Assembly (NCBI GenBank): GCA_032622095.1
Contig: CP136066.1
Location: forward strand, 49,948,911-50,012,910
Direction: 5' to 3'
Source: Siphonodentalium dalli
Lineage: Eukaryota; Mollusca; Scaphopoda; Gadilida; Siphonodentaliidae
DNA length: 64,000 nt
Shown: one piece after another, positions 19,644-29,100 of the stretch
Numbering within the stretch: position 1 is the stretch's first letter
Layout: each line of letters opens with the position of its first letter
Position numbers and translations under genes: made by a program
The notes under the pieces: model-generated
What the model saw: only the letters and a program-made list of their open reading frames with translations
Databases searched by the model: none
Told to the model about the DNA's origin: nothing

Positions 19644-20732
19644 ATGGCTACCCAACAACAACAATCAGCTGGTGTTCTCGCCCCATTAACAGAATCTATC
19701 AATTCTCAAATTGCTGCAATGGCCATGACTACGGTGACACAGGTAGTGACGTCATTTGACGGGGACCCCACGAAATACCACGGGTGGGTCAAGTCGATAG
19801 AAAAATGCGCGATCCTAACCGGCGCTAACGAAGCAAAGAAGCCCTATATGGCATTCCAGAGCGCGACGGGCCCCGTATCAGATTTTTTACAAAGATATTT
19901 GGCCACGAATCCTAACGCCACGTGGCAAGACACAAAAACTGAATTATCTAGTCGATTTGCCGAGATAAATGACATTCAATTCGCCTTTTCGATGCTAAGA
20001 AAAATCAAGCAAAAACAAAACGAAAATTTACATGTGCTTGCCGAACGGATTTTGGAGATCGCGATGGTGGCATACCGAGAGCAACCCGGCGGGATCAACG
20101 CGGTTGAAGGCCAACTCGTAGGGTTTTATATTGACGCTTTAAGAAGCGACAGTTTGAAAATGAAGTTGATCAGGGATGCGCCGAAGACACTAAAATTGGC
20201 AGCCGACATCGACATGCGGGAAATGGGGATCCGACGGGTATTCAACCTACGAACGGGCCGCGAAAATTACAACGAAAACGAACCGGAAGCAATGGAAATC
20301 GATAGTTTCAGAAACAAACGTGCGAGAACAACCTGCGATATATGCGCAAGCGATAACCACACGACCCGTGAACACCGATCACGCCCGAGACAGGTGCATG
20401 TCGAAGCGGTGGTTAAACCACGAACAGTCGAATGTTGGACGTGTCAAGGTGACCATTTCGCTCGCGACTGCCCCTTTAAGACCGAAAACCGAAGGCACGT
20501 ATCTTGCTGGGTTTGCGACGGTAATCACTTGGCTAGAAATTGCCCCTCTAAATCCGGAGATTCGAAGCAAAAGCAATGGAACACGCCAGTAACGCCACCT
20601 AGGGGAATCCGCCGAGATCAGCCGAACCGATCACGTGACCTATCCCATGATACACCGCGTCACAGCCGGAGATATCCGACATTAAACGAACCACCGCGAC
20701 TAATGACCCCGCCCACATACGCAAAAAACTAA
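19644..20732 (+). CDS. gag: Gag of LTR element B
   Basis: 362 residues from the ATG at 19644 (the frame is open slightly upstream but has no earlier ATG). The capsid region begins near residue 37 with SFDGDPTKYHGWVKSIEK, as in element A. The C-terminal third has three knuckle-like blocks: CDICASDNHTTREH, which is C-x2-C-x4-H-x4-H (last Cys replaced by His), then CWTCQGDHFARDC and CWVCDGNHLARNC, both exact C-x2-C-x4-H-x4-C. These should bind the element RNA during packaging. The tail is Arg/Pro-rich. The frame ends with TAA at 20730, directly after the slippery sequence. Codon use is richer in G+C than in element A. Confidence 0.94.
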   Translation: MATQQQQSAGVLAPLTESINSQIAAMAMTTVTQVVTSFDGDPTKYHGWVKSIEKCAILTGANEAKKPYMAFQSATGPVSDFLQRYLATNPNATWQDTKTELSSRFAEINDIQFAFSMLRKIKQKQNENLHVLAERILEIAMVAYREQPGGINAVEGQLVGFYIDALRSDSLKMKLIRDAPKTLKLAADIDMREMGIRRVFNLRTGRENYNENEPEAMEIDSFRNKRARTTCDICASDNHTTREHRSRPRQVHVEAVVKPRTVECWTCQGDHFARDCPFKTENRRHVSCWVCDGNHLARNCPSKSGDSKQKQWNTPVTPPRGIRRDQPNRSRDLSHDTPRHSRRYPTLNEPPRLMTPPTYAKN

Positions 20733-20765
20733 GGAATCCTCTCATTGAGGCCACATGTGAGAGGA
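20723..20765 (+). promoter_or_regulatory. -1 ribosomal frameshift signal, gag/pol of element B
   Basis: AAAAAAC (20723-20729), read A AAA AAC in gag, is the type used by several retroviruses and is followed at once by TAA. After a 7-nt spacer a perfect 8-bp stem forms: TCCTCTCA (20737-20744) with TGAGAGGA (20758-20765), loop 13 nt. The pol frame has no ATG here and is open through the signal, so a slip is the simplest route to Gag-Pol. Confidence 0.92.
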
Positions 20766-23700
20766 AATTTAGTATCAACATTGTGGGGAACCCCAGCTCG
20801 TGTTTAGTCAGAATAGGTAAAAATAAATATCGCTCATTAGTGGATAGTGGAGCGGAAGTATCATTGATTCACAAACGCGTCTATGACGCATTACAGTTCC
20901 GACCAAAACTAACTAGGGAACACATCAACCTTAGCTCCGTGAATGGGAAGTCACTGGGCGTACTTGGCAGCGTGGAACTGACCTTCAGAATGGCGAAACT
21001 AAAATTAACCCATAAATTTTATGTGGCGAATGATATGACCTGGAATATGATCTTGGGGAGGGATTGGTTGACCTCTCGGGGGGTCAGACTATATTATAAT
21101 CTGGGATGCCTCAAGGTCAGTGACGTGTACGTCCCATTGGAATCGGACGCGCACATAGCTTCCCTGCTGAGATTGACCAGCAAGGTTAGCTTAAAGCCTC
21201 AAACATCAACTTTATGTATGGGAAAATCAAAAAACTTAGCTTCTCTTCGCAAGTCGACATTAGTAGAGGTGGCCCAAATCGAGACAGGCTACCTAGCGTC
21301 AGAACCCGGTCTGGAAATCGGCAGCTCCATTTCTGGGGTGGGCAAGAGGAACAAGGTCCCGGTATTACTCGTCAATAACACGAACAAAACGTTTCGCCTA
21401 CGGCGGGGCAGTGTGATTGGCAAAACGATCGTGTGTGACCCCGAAACCAATCATGAAATCAACTCTTTGTCGCAAAGCTACCGGTCCCCGATAACCCGTA
21501 ATTACCGCGACAATGGCTATGCTCCCGGGCGCGCCGACCGTAACAGGGTAGACAACTCTAGGTCAGCACGCGCTACCGTCGAGAAAAGGTTAAATTTAAC
21601 CGAAGTTTCATGCCCCGAGCAATACCGAGAGACACTGGTAAAATTGTTGAAGTCCAACTCGGACATTTTTGCCGACAAGGACACTGAGCTGACGCAGACG
21701 AGCACAGTCAAGATGCATATTGACACGGGAAACCACCCTTCGATAAAACTTCGCCCGTATCGCACCCCTTTGAATAAACGACCGTTGGTTGACACTGCCA
21801 TAAATGATATGCTCGAAGCAGACATTATCAGGCCGAGTTCGAGCCCGTATTCGGCGCCTATTGTCATGGTTGACAAGCGCGACGGCACGAAACGATTTTG
21901 CGTCGACTTCAGACAATTAAATTCCATAACCAAGCCTATGTCATACCCACTTCCGGTTATCGACGATATTTTGGCACTTCTTGGAAAGTCTAAATTTTTC
22001 ACCGCTATCGATCTTAAAAGTGGCTATTGGCAGTGCCAGGTCGCAGAGGAGGACAAGCAAAAGACGGCATTCGCTTGCCACCGAGGTCTTTTTGAATTCA
22101 ACTCCATGCCTTTTGGGCTCCGGAACGCTGGAGGGGTTTTCTCCCAGCTGATGGCCCAGGTGTTATGTGGGATGGGTGATTACGCCATTGCCTACTTAGA
22201 CGACGTCCTCATCTACAGCGAGTCCCTAGAATTACACTTGGAACATATCCAGAAAGTCTTTGACAAGTTGCGCCAACATACACTGAAATTAAAATTAAAA
22301 AAGTGCCAATTCCTAAAGCAAGAAACACGGTATTTGGGTTTTATAATTGATACCGACGGCGTCCGACCTGACCCCGACAAGGTCAAGGCCATCCGGTCGC
22401 TTGTGCCCCCAACATCAGTAAAAGAAGTACGTTCCTTCATTGGCATGAGCAACTACTACCGCAGATTTGTCCCCTCATTTTCGCAAATCGCTGAACCTTT
22501 GGTACAGCTTACAAAAAAATATGCCAAATTCAAATGGGACCAAGCTTGCCAAATTTCGTTTGACAAACTAAAAGAAAATCTCACGGCAGTGCCTCTCCTG
22601 GCCTACCCAAATACGGCCACGCCCTATACATTGTATACTGATGCAAGCGACCTTTGCATCGGTGCCTGTCTGACCCAGTTGGGCTCAGATGGCGTTGAAG
22701 AACCAATTTATTATCTCTCACACAAACTTAGTGATACTCAAACCCGATGGCCAACTGTGGAGAAAGAGGCATATGCAATTCACTTCGCATTACAAAGGTT
22801 GGACCATTACCTTCATAACGCCACTTTCACGATAAAAACAGATCATAAACCATTGAAGTATATCTTGGAATCCCCCATGCAGAACAAGAAAATTCAACAG
22901 TGGGCTTTGGGCATAACTGGATATAACTGTAACATTGAGTACATAGCTGGCCCAGATAATCACTGCGCAGACCTGCTCAGTCGAACGCCACCTAATGCTT
23001 ATACGGAACAAGAGAAGGCAGAAGTAGAGGTAGATATCAACGACAATAACCTTACTGTCGCCGAGACCCAAGCGGAAATCGCCGCCTTGAATTCGTCTCG
23101 ATTTAAACCCAAAGACTTCGCAAGCTGCGAGGTAACCCCAAAGGAACTGCCGAATAAAACTCAAATTGGTCAGGCTTACCAACCTAATAATCTACTGTTC
23201 AACAAGCCAGGCTTCAACATGCTTGAGGAACAAAAGAAAGACCCGGAAATTGCGTCAGTTCTGGAGGCCCTCGACAAAGGCGAGGACACCCGGAATGACA
23301 AACACTTGATGATTGACGGGGTACTCTATTACCTCTCGAGTGCTGACGCAGAACCGACCCCACGCCTTTGGGTGCCCGCACATCTTCAAACCAACATAAT
23401 CCAACAATACCACGATGATAACGGCCACGTGGGAGTAGACAAAACGCATGATGCGATTAGGTCGAAATATTTTTGGCCCAGACTGTACAAGGAACTAAAC
23501 TGTTACGTTGGAAAGTGCGTGACCTGCCAAGTCAGGTCTCTGCAAAAACAATCCCCTAAAATGCAAATAACGGACACGCCCCCCTACCCTTTTGCCAAAA
23601 TTGGGTTGGACCTATCAGGTCCCTACCCCACGTCGCTATCGGGTAACCGCTACATTATCAGCTTCATAGACTTATATAGCGGGTGGGCAGAAGCGTTTCC

Positions 23701-24955
23701 GGTCAAGGACAAGTCAGCCGATAACGTTGTTCATCTCTTGATCGACGAGATATTCCCGCGACATGGATGCCCTCTAGAAATAATTACCGATAACGGAAGT
23801 GAGAACATTAATTACAAGGTCAGGGACACGCTGAAGGCCTTGAACATTCACCACGTGACTACGTCTTATTATCACCCCCAGAGCAACAGTAGAGTGGAGA
23901 GATTTCACAGGACTTTTAAAGACATTGTCTCAAAGAAAGTGGCAGACCAAATAAACACGTGGGACGTCCATTTAAATCAAGCACTAGCTGCGATTCGATT
24001 TAACAAAAATGAAACTTCTAAATTCTCCCCCTTTTTCTTGTTATACAACCGAGACGTCGTGTTCCCAATAGACAATCTCCTAAAACCCAGGCGTAAATAC
24101 GCGGGAGAAGATGACCATCAGATAGCTCTGCAACAACAGCACAAATCCTTTATGATGGTACACAAACACGTGAAACAGGCGAAACGCCAACAAGCAGCGA
24201 AATTTAACAAAAAGGCCACAGACACCAAATTCGAGATTGGCGAGGCCGTCTATGTGAAGAATCATTTACGAAAAAGCAAACTTGAAAGCAAATGGAAACC
24301 CTACTTCCGCATAACCAAGCAAATAACGCCTGTTACTTTCGAGTTAAGGAATCAATTAACTGGGAAAGTCACACAATCCCATGCTGAACATATGCGCAAA
24401 GCCAACCTGGAATGGGAAATCCCCAAAACTGACAACAACAAGCGTGCTCAAGCGTATGTTGTTCCCCCCGAAGACGAAGATAGCGACGTTCCTGCCCCTA
24501 ACCCTGTGGGTGGGTCTTCTGGCAATGAAACAGAACCATTACCAGATGATGTAATCGCTCGATATCGGAGACAATGTTCGGACTCCGATGACGAAGATGT
24601 CCCTTTAAGCGAGCTTAAGATGCGCTTACAGCGTAGGAAAACGCGACTCGCGCGCTCAGAGCCGCTACAAAACCCTGACTCGTCCATGGACGAGAGACCA
24701 GAGCCGAGTGCCAAGGCACGACGCACTCCAGCGCCTCGTCGACACGGGCGCAAAGTAACAAAGATGTTTACGAGTGATGACAGCTCAGAGGATGAGTTAA
24801 TGGAAGTGGCCGCCATTGAACAAAACCCTCGTGAATGTAAGCCCGTACCGGCCCCACGCAAGTGTAAGCAACTCATGAATGGAGCGCTTAGTGACATAAG
24901 AACCAAGCAATCATCAGTTAAAAACCTATTGTACACAATAGCAGCAGTAATGTAA
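20729..24955 (+). CDS. pol: Pol polyprotein of LTR element B (protease, RT, RNase H, integrase)
   Basis: The frame is entered by -1 slippage at 20729; it has no early ATG. Protease: LVDSGAEV, Asp codon at 20843. Reverse transcriptase: Asp at 22010 in AIDLKSGYW, YLDD at 22193-22204, with the usual MPFGLRNA before it. RNase H: Asp 22640, Glu 22760, Asp 22841. Integrase: zinc finger His 23411, His 23426, Cys 23516, Cys 23525; catalytic Asp 23609, Asp 23789, Glu 23897 (35 residues between the last two). A GPY/F-like segment KWKPYFRITKQITPVTF follows near 24290. The tail of about 180 residues is acidic and then basic, with VPLSELKMRLQRRK at 24599, matching element A. Every catalytic residue is present. 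No chromodomain. It should make cDNA in Gag particles and integrate it. Confidence 0.96.
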   Translation, partial: LRNPLIEATCERKFSINIVGNPSSCLVRIGKNKYRSLVDSGAEVSLIHKRVYDALQFRPKLTREHINLSSVNGKSLGVLGSVELTFRMAKLKLTHKFYVANDMTWNMILGRDWLTSRGVRLYYNLGCLKVSDVYVPLESDAHIASLLRLTSKVSLKPQTSTLCMGKSKNLASLRKSTLVEVAQIETGYLASEPGLEIGSSISGVGKRNKVPVLLVNNTNKTFRLRRGSVIGKTIVCDPETNHEINSLSQSYRSPITRNYRDNGYAPGRADRNRVDNSRSARATVEKRLNLTEVSCPEQYRETLVKLLKSNSDIFADKDTELTQTSTVKMHIDTGNHPSIKLRPYRTPLNKRPLVDTAINDMLEADIIRPSSSPYSAPIVMVDKRDGTKRFCVDFRQLNSITKPMSYPLPVIDDILALLGKSKFFTAIDLKSGYWQCQVAEEDKQKTAFACHRGLFEFNSMPFGLRNAGGVFSQLMAQVLCGMGDYAIAYLDDVLIYSESLELHLEHIQKVFDKLRQHTLKLKLKKCQFLKQETRYLGFIIDTDGVRPDPDKVKAIRSLVPPTSVKEVRSFIGMSNYYRRFVPSFSQIAEPLVQLTKKYAKFKWDQACQISFDKLKENLTAVPLLAYPNTATPYTLYTDASDLCIGACLTQLGSDGVEEPIYYLSHKLSDTQTRWPTVEKEAYAIHFALQRLDHYLHNATFTIKTDHKPLKYILESPMQNKKIQQWALGITGYNCNIEYIAGPDNHCADLLSRTPPNAYTEQEKAEVEVDINDNNLTVAETQAEIAALNSSRFKPKDFASCEVTPKELPNKTQIGQAYQPNNLLFNKPGFNMLEEQKKDPEIASVLEALDKGEDTRNDKHLMIDGVLYYLSSADAEPTPRLWVPAHLQTNIIQQYHDDNGHVGVDKTHDAIRSKYFWPRLYKELNCYVGKCVTCQVRSLQKQSPKMQITDTPPYPFAKIGLDLSGPYPTSLSGNRYIISFIDLYSGWAEAFPVKDKSADNVVHLLIDEIFPRHGCPLEIITDNGSENINYKVRDTLKALNIHHVTTSYYHPQSNSRVERFHRTFKDIVSKKVADQINTWDVHLNQALAAIRFNKNETSKFSPFFLLYNRDVVFPIDNLLKPRRKYAGEDDHQIALQQQHKSFMMVHKHVKQAKRQQAAKFNKKATDTKFEIGEAVYVKNHLRKSKLESKWKPYFRITKQITPVTFELRNQLTGKVTQSHAEHMRKANLEWEIPKTDNNKRAQAYVVPPEDEDSDVPAPNPVGGSSGNETEPLPDDVIARYRRQCSDSDDEDVPLSELKMRLQRRKTRLARSEPLQNPDSSMDERPEPSAKARRTPAPRRHGRKVTKMFTSDDSSEDELMEVAAIEQNPRECKPVPAPRKCKQLMNGALSDIRTKQSSVKNLLYTIAAVM

Positions 24956-25334
24956 ATAATAATGAAACGCCCGAACTATTTATCTGGATTTCATTTCGGA
25001 ATGAATGAGACCCCACTTTTAACTGTCTTATTGATGACTGATGAGTCTAACCTGGCTTCGTAAATGTTGAAAATAATTAGCCCAACGCCCCAGACCGAAT
25101 CGCGAATAAATAGTCATGTTCGGATCAATGACAGGTCGCGCGCCCCATGAAACCCGGCACGTGCGCATGGCGATTTAATAAATAAAGCTTTGAACTTTGC
25201 AATCGCGCACCGAGAGATAACGTGCACGCCGCCACCCTTAGGGTTACTACGTTTGAGGGCACCCCGCTCAAATAAACACGATCGAAAATATGCTCACGAC
25301 TGACTTAGTGAACGAAAAAGTATTACCCCAATGA
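24956..25334. other. post-pol spacer of element B with internal polyadenylation signals
   Basis: No coding frame. AATAAATAAA at 25177-25186 and AATAAA at 25271-25276 could end a gag-pol transcript; the LTR itself shows no AATAAA. Confidence 0.45.
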
Positions 25335-25625
25335 ATGGTAGAGATGGCCAGGGTGGTATTTTGCCCTAGAAACGTAGTTACAGTAGTAATTTTCATTATC
25401 TTGACCCACCGATTCTGGTGGAAATTTGTTAAACATCAGTTGCCAAGGTTAGCCATTATGTATAATAAGCAGTTAGACCAGCGACCTGAGGATATCCCGA
25501 ATGCCGTGTTCAAAGGACCCATCGACGAAGCAATGGAGACGGATGCACCAAAGCCGTCTGCGCTATTCCGGGACAACACTCAGGAACGCCTACATGAATA
25601 TCCAATTATAGCCGTCAGAGGCTAA
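25335..25625 (+). CDS. small ORF with one hydrophobic segment, 3' region of element B
   Basis: Up to 96 residues. The second in-frame ATG at 25344 has the better context (G at -3 and +4) and gives 93. Residues 12-28 (RNVVTVVIFIILTHRFW) are long and hydrophobic enough for a signal-anchor or transmembrane helix; the rest is hydrophilic with an acidic, Pro-containing C-terminus. I do not recognise the family. Its place between pol and the 3' LTR is that of envelope or accessory genes in other retroelements, but no envelope feature (ectodomain cysteines, furin site, fusion peptide) is visible. A weak donor AAG|GTTAGC at 25447/25448 would be phase-compatible with the acceptor at 26050. It could also be a chance frame. 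Confidence 0.4.
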   Translation: MVEMARVVFCPRNVVTVVIFIILTHRFWWKFVKHQLPRLAIMYNKQLDQRPEDIPNAVFKGPIDEAMETDAPKPSALFRDNTQERLHEYPIIAVRG

Positions 25626-26020
25626 CCACATCTGTGGCGGATTTGGATTAGTATCACTTATATATATTATGTTGTGTATTCATGTATTCCACATTTTGTT
25701 CGTACCGATTGTCGAGTTGTTCTTAGTATCGATCACATGTATATAGATATAGACATTGGGCATTCCTCTCATCGTATTCCGAATTTTAATCTACGAATCG
25801 CCATAACGACGTAAGTTGCATGTAGATAAGCATTGATGCAGTACACATTTGAGGTATTTGGACCAGTAACATCGTTGGCACGTAGACGTACCTTCGAATT
25901 ATTTCTCACTTGCCGAATACTAATCAATTGTATTATCAGCTGTTGAAGAGAAAGTAACACCCCTGACACGTAATCAGATATTTAACGCCGGAAAATCAAT
26001 CGCGTTATTCACGCAGCATG
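25626..26020. other. non-coding, intron-like sequence
   Basis: AT-rich with stops in all plus frames, between the small ORF and the acceptor at 26050. Nothing else is recognised. Confidence 0.4.
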
Positions 26021-26025
26021 TTCGC

Positions 26026-26050
26026 GTCTTTTTCTGTCTAATTATTATAG
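26026..26050 (+). promoter_or_regulatory. candidate 3' splice site
   Basis: A pyrimidine tract CTTTTTCTGTC followed by TAATTATTATAG ends in AG at 26049-26050, with the G+C-rich open frame starting just after. It pairs logically with the leader donor at 19619. Confidence 0.5.
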
Positions 26051-26429
26051 TTCCACCAGTCAGACGATCGACGGAGCCGAGGCAGAGCCCAGGCCCGATC
26101 AGGCGGAACTCGACCCACTTCTAGGGTACGGTTTCGGACTCCTCCCCGAAGCAAGGCCTCAGACCCCACCGACACTGCGAGCATTCTTCGCCAATTGCCG
26201 ACGGCGGCTAGACGAGGGCGTTCACGAACCACAGGAACACCTGGCGGGCTCTGAGGACGAGGAGGACGCTGACGACCAAGTGGACGAGGCCGCCCGCGAC
26301 GTCGGATGGAACGACGACGGGTTGTGGGACGAGGGTTTCGGCGAGGATGATGGGCAACCGGTCGGGTACGTTACGCCCGCACCTCCGTGCCTAGCTCCAC
26401 CAGCGCAAGAAAACTGGGACGACCCCTAA
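26051..26429 (+). CDS. acidic ATG-less ORF in the 3' region of element B, possibly a spliced exon
   Basis: Open from 25986 and through the acceptor to TAA at 26427-26429, about 125 codons with no ATG. G+C content rises sharply here compared with both sides. The product would be Pro/Leu/Gly-rich, then strongly acidic (SEDEEDADDQVDEAARDVG), with several Trp near the end. The absence of a start and the acceptor at its left edge suggest a second exon. The same frame reads on past TAA (26427) and TAG (26517) to 26703, where the last stretch (ETLRRIIDLLRSDELDLRFQ) also looks protein-like, so the gene may be longer and decayed. Function unknown; not envelope-like. Confidence 0.4.
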
Positions 26430-26484
26430 TCCGAATGCCGACCCCACCCACAACCAACAATAGCAAATAACGACCCGGACCGAA

Positions 26485-26724
26485 ATGAATACGACAACGC
26501 CATGCGATTTCAATCATAGTTTTACACCGAAAGAGTCACAGCCAGTAGGTCGGAGTTGTCTGAGAGACGCCCAGACCACCCGATCTACACGGAGACGGCC
26601 GACATCGAACCAGCTATCCATCGCCGATGCCGCTGTTGCGAAACACTTCGACGAATCATCGACCTGCTGCGCAGCGACGAATTGGACTTGCGATTTCAAG
26701 ATCAACTTTAAATCGAAAAAGTGA
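26485..26724 (+). CDS. short ORF abutting the polypurine tract of element B, doubtful
   Basis: 79 residues from an ATG at 26485, Thr/Ser/Arg-rich, no recognised domain. A competing frame over the same bases (26520-26703) continues the acidic ORF frame and looks at least as protein-like, so this one may be a shadow. Confidence 0.2.
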   Translation: MNTTTPCDFNHSFTPKESQPVGRSCLRDAQTTRSTRRRPTSNQLSIADAAVAKHFDESSTCCAATNWTCDFKINFKSKK

Positions 26725-26732
26725 AGGAGTAA
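26715..26732 (+). other. polypurine tract of element B
   Basis: GAAAAAGTGAAGGAGTAA directly precedes the 3' LTR (TGTGCC at 26733): nearly all purine and in the position of the plus-strand primer. Confidence 0.85.
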
Positions 26733-27504
26733 TGTGCCAAGACAACCACAGGGACATAACTTTCAACCCGGGAAGAATACAAGCAATCTCTTAGTCGCGG
26801 GAGCCGCTAGTTTACCACACATATTAGCGGCCCTGCTGACCACATCAACATTGCGAAATACCGGACATCAAAACGAATGATCTGGTGATTCCAGGCCGAT
26901 ACATACATAGTAAGACAGCTGTGGAGTAAACAGAAACGGTCTTGAGGATTAAGCAAGGCCAGATGTATCGCCTAGAAAAGCTACTGAAACCAGGAGAGTT
27001 AATAGGACCCATGGGGAGATGACGATAACTCGATTACCCTAAGTAAGTCTGGAACCGACGCGCCGTGAAGATACACATGGCCGTCATTAGCGGCCACTGG
27101 GTATTTTAGTAAGAAGCAAGCCGACATGAAAGGGCAGTTCTAACCAGTTTCTATCTGACCAACACAAGCGATCATCACGAACCCTCGGACGCTTAGAAGA
27201 GCAGAGTGGAGCAATGGACGGAAATACAAGGTAAACATTATGCTCTTGTATTTCTAACAACGTCACACTGATGCGCCGACGCAGAAGAAGAGCAGACGAC
27301 AGGAAGACGAACTCAACCGGAATTCAACCGAGTAGAAGACGAGCAGACACAACCAACCTATGAAGACGGAAGAAGATCCCAACCCAAGCAGACGACAGGA
27401 AGAGAAACCCAGATGCCGATGATTGAACATTATTGACTTTGTTGTATATAAATAATCAAACCGTTCTGATAGCCTTAAGAGTTATATGTACCCGTATTGG
27501 CACA
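26733..27504 (+). repeat. 3' LTR of element B
   Basis: 772 bp, same length as the 5' LTR and no differences seen by eye. TATA at 27445-27453. Followed by the target duplication AAAG. Confidence 0.96.
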
Positions 27505-27508
27505 AAAG

Positions 27509-27766
27509 GAGCTACACATATTGACTAACTAACAACAAATATTGACAAATTAGCTGCATATATTGACTAACGAACCACATATATTGACAAATATTGCATA
27601 TAATTGCAAACTAGCTGCATATATTGACTTAACTAACAATATATATTGACAAATTAGCTGCATATATTGACTAACTAACCTATTATATTGACAAAGTAGC
27701 TCCATATACTAGTAATTGCAAAGAAGCTGCATATATTGACTAACTAACCACATATTGATATATTAC
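27509..27766 (+). repeat. 21/42-bp satellite, plus orientation, right end of array
   Basis: Last units of the array after element B; ends in CCACATATTGATATATTA, which pairs with TGATATATCAATATAT at the start of the left satellite arm (6038-6054). Confidence 0.85.
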
Positions 27767-27833
27767 CTGAGAATCTTTTGAAATCCTATTATTGCATTTT
27801 CCTGATACGTGATGTTGGTTTTAAAATATACCC

Positions 27834-29100
27834 TTAATTTTTCACACAATTTCCGATAAAATAAAAAAAATTGTGCAAAACATATCACTCTTTAGACAAT
27901 TGTTGTCCAAATCCAAAGAAACACCTGAGAAATTGGGAATAAAATGATGAGTATTATATGTCAGGGTGCATTCACATAATGGTAAATTTATTTTACTTTA
28001 TAAAATTGAACACTTTAAATGTCCGGTTTATAGGAGAAAATATAATTATTTGACAAATTTTGGTCCATTTCCATGACAACTGAATAAACCGCAACAGTGA
28101 TCCGACAAAGAAGTCTGGATTAATTGTGCATGTCATCGAACAAAACATTCAAAAAGTTAATTTGTGTCGTATTTCTTTACAATAATGAAATTTTTTGGTA
28201 TTTTTCAATATCGTTTCCATGGTAATAGGTATTTCTCGGGGTATTGAGCTTGTTCGGCAGTTTTATAAAAATTAGATTGAAGCAAACGTAAGAAGCCATC
28301 ATAATATGTATAAATTATTCCTGTAACCAATGTAGTATCTAATAAATGTTTCAATTCCAAAATTATCACATTTTTTGGAAAAATCATAATTTTTCACCTC
28401 AAAATGGCATTAAAACCCTCAGAACTTATATGTGATTCATATTTACCACTTGAATAGCTGGAACATAAACTGCAACAATTACACAACACAGAAGTCCGGA
28501 TTAAAATTGCATGTCATAGAAACAAATTTCAAAAAGTTATATTGTGTTGCAAGGGTTATAGGACTTCATTTCTTTCCAATAACGGCATTTTTTGTATTTT
28601 TAAATATCGTTTCCATGGTAACAGGTATTTCTTAGGGTATTGGGCCTTTTTGGCAGTTTTATCCAGATTTATTTTAAGAACACATATGATGACATCATAT
28701 TATGCATAAATTATTGCTGTAACCAATGTAGTATCCAATAAATGTTCAAATTCCAAAATTATCGCATTTTTTGCAAAAATCAAAAATTTTCACCCCAAAA
28801 TGGCAATAAAGACCCTTATAACATACATGTGCATCTTATTTAATACTGGAATAGGTGGAACATGGCTATAATGGACAAATAATCAACAAATGATCTTCAG
28901 CGTCTGTTCCTGTCCTAAAATGGGATTAAATTAGTTTTTACCATTTGCTGAAAAAGTTTTATCTCAAAATGTGTCTACATTGTTTACATTCCGTTTCCAT
29001 GGCAACGGCACCATTTCACATTTTACAGCAGGGCGGAACACGAAGCCGACATCTTCTACTTTCATACGATATATAATTTTTCCGTGTGTAAAATAAAATA
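27834..29100. repeat. right outer arm of the very large inverted repeat
   Basis: Reverse-complement relative of 4375-5486. Two diverged direct units lie here: TCGTTTCCATGGTAA phrases recur near 28209 and 28608, and ATTCCAAAATTATC phrases near 28357 and 28752. The outer edge ends with ATAATTTTTCCGTGTGTA at 29070-29090. No coding frame is supported. Confidence 0.75.

Larger units (their letters stand above)
18736..27504 (+). mobile_element. LTR retrotransposon B (Ty3/gypsy type), 8769 bp, recent
   Basis: Two 772-bp LTRs, TGTGCC...GGCACA, flanked by the 4-bp target duplication AAAG (18732-18735 and 27505-27508). Deleting the element restores GGCAAAGGAGCTAC, a satellite unit. The LTRs have equal length and no difference that I could see, so the insertion is young. 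Order: LTR, PBS, leader with splice-donor consensus, gag, pol in the -1 frame, 1.8-kb 3' region with small ORFs, polypurine tract, LTR. All main frames are intact. It is richer in G+C than element A and is a distant relative, not a copy. Confidence 0.96.

Noticed and set aside
20379-24936. Minus-strand frames of up to 162 codons opposite gag and pol of element B
   Set aside because: Shadow frames from G+C-rich codon bias of the real gene.
24956-26732. Retroviral envelope gene
   Set aside because: No ectodomain cysteine pattern, furin site or fusion peptide; only a small helix-bearing ORF and an acidic frame are seen.
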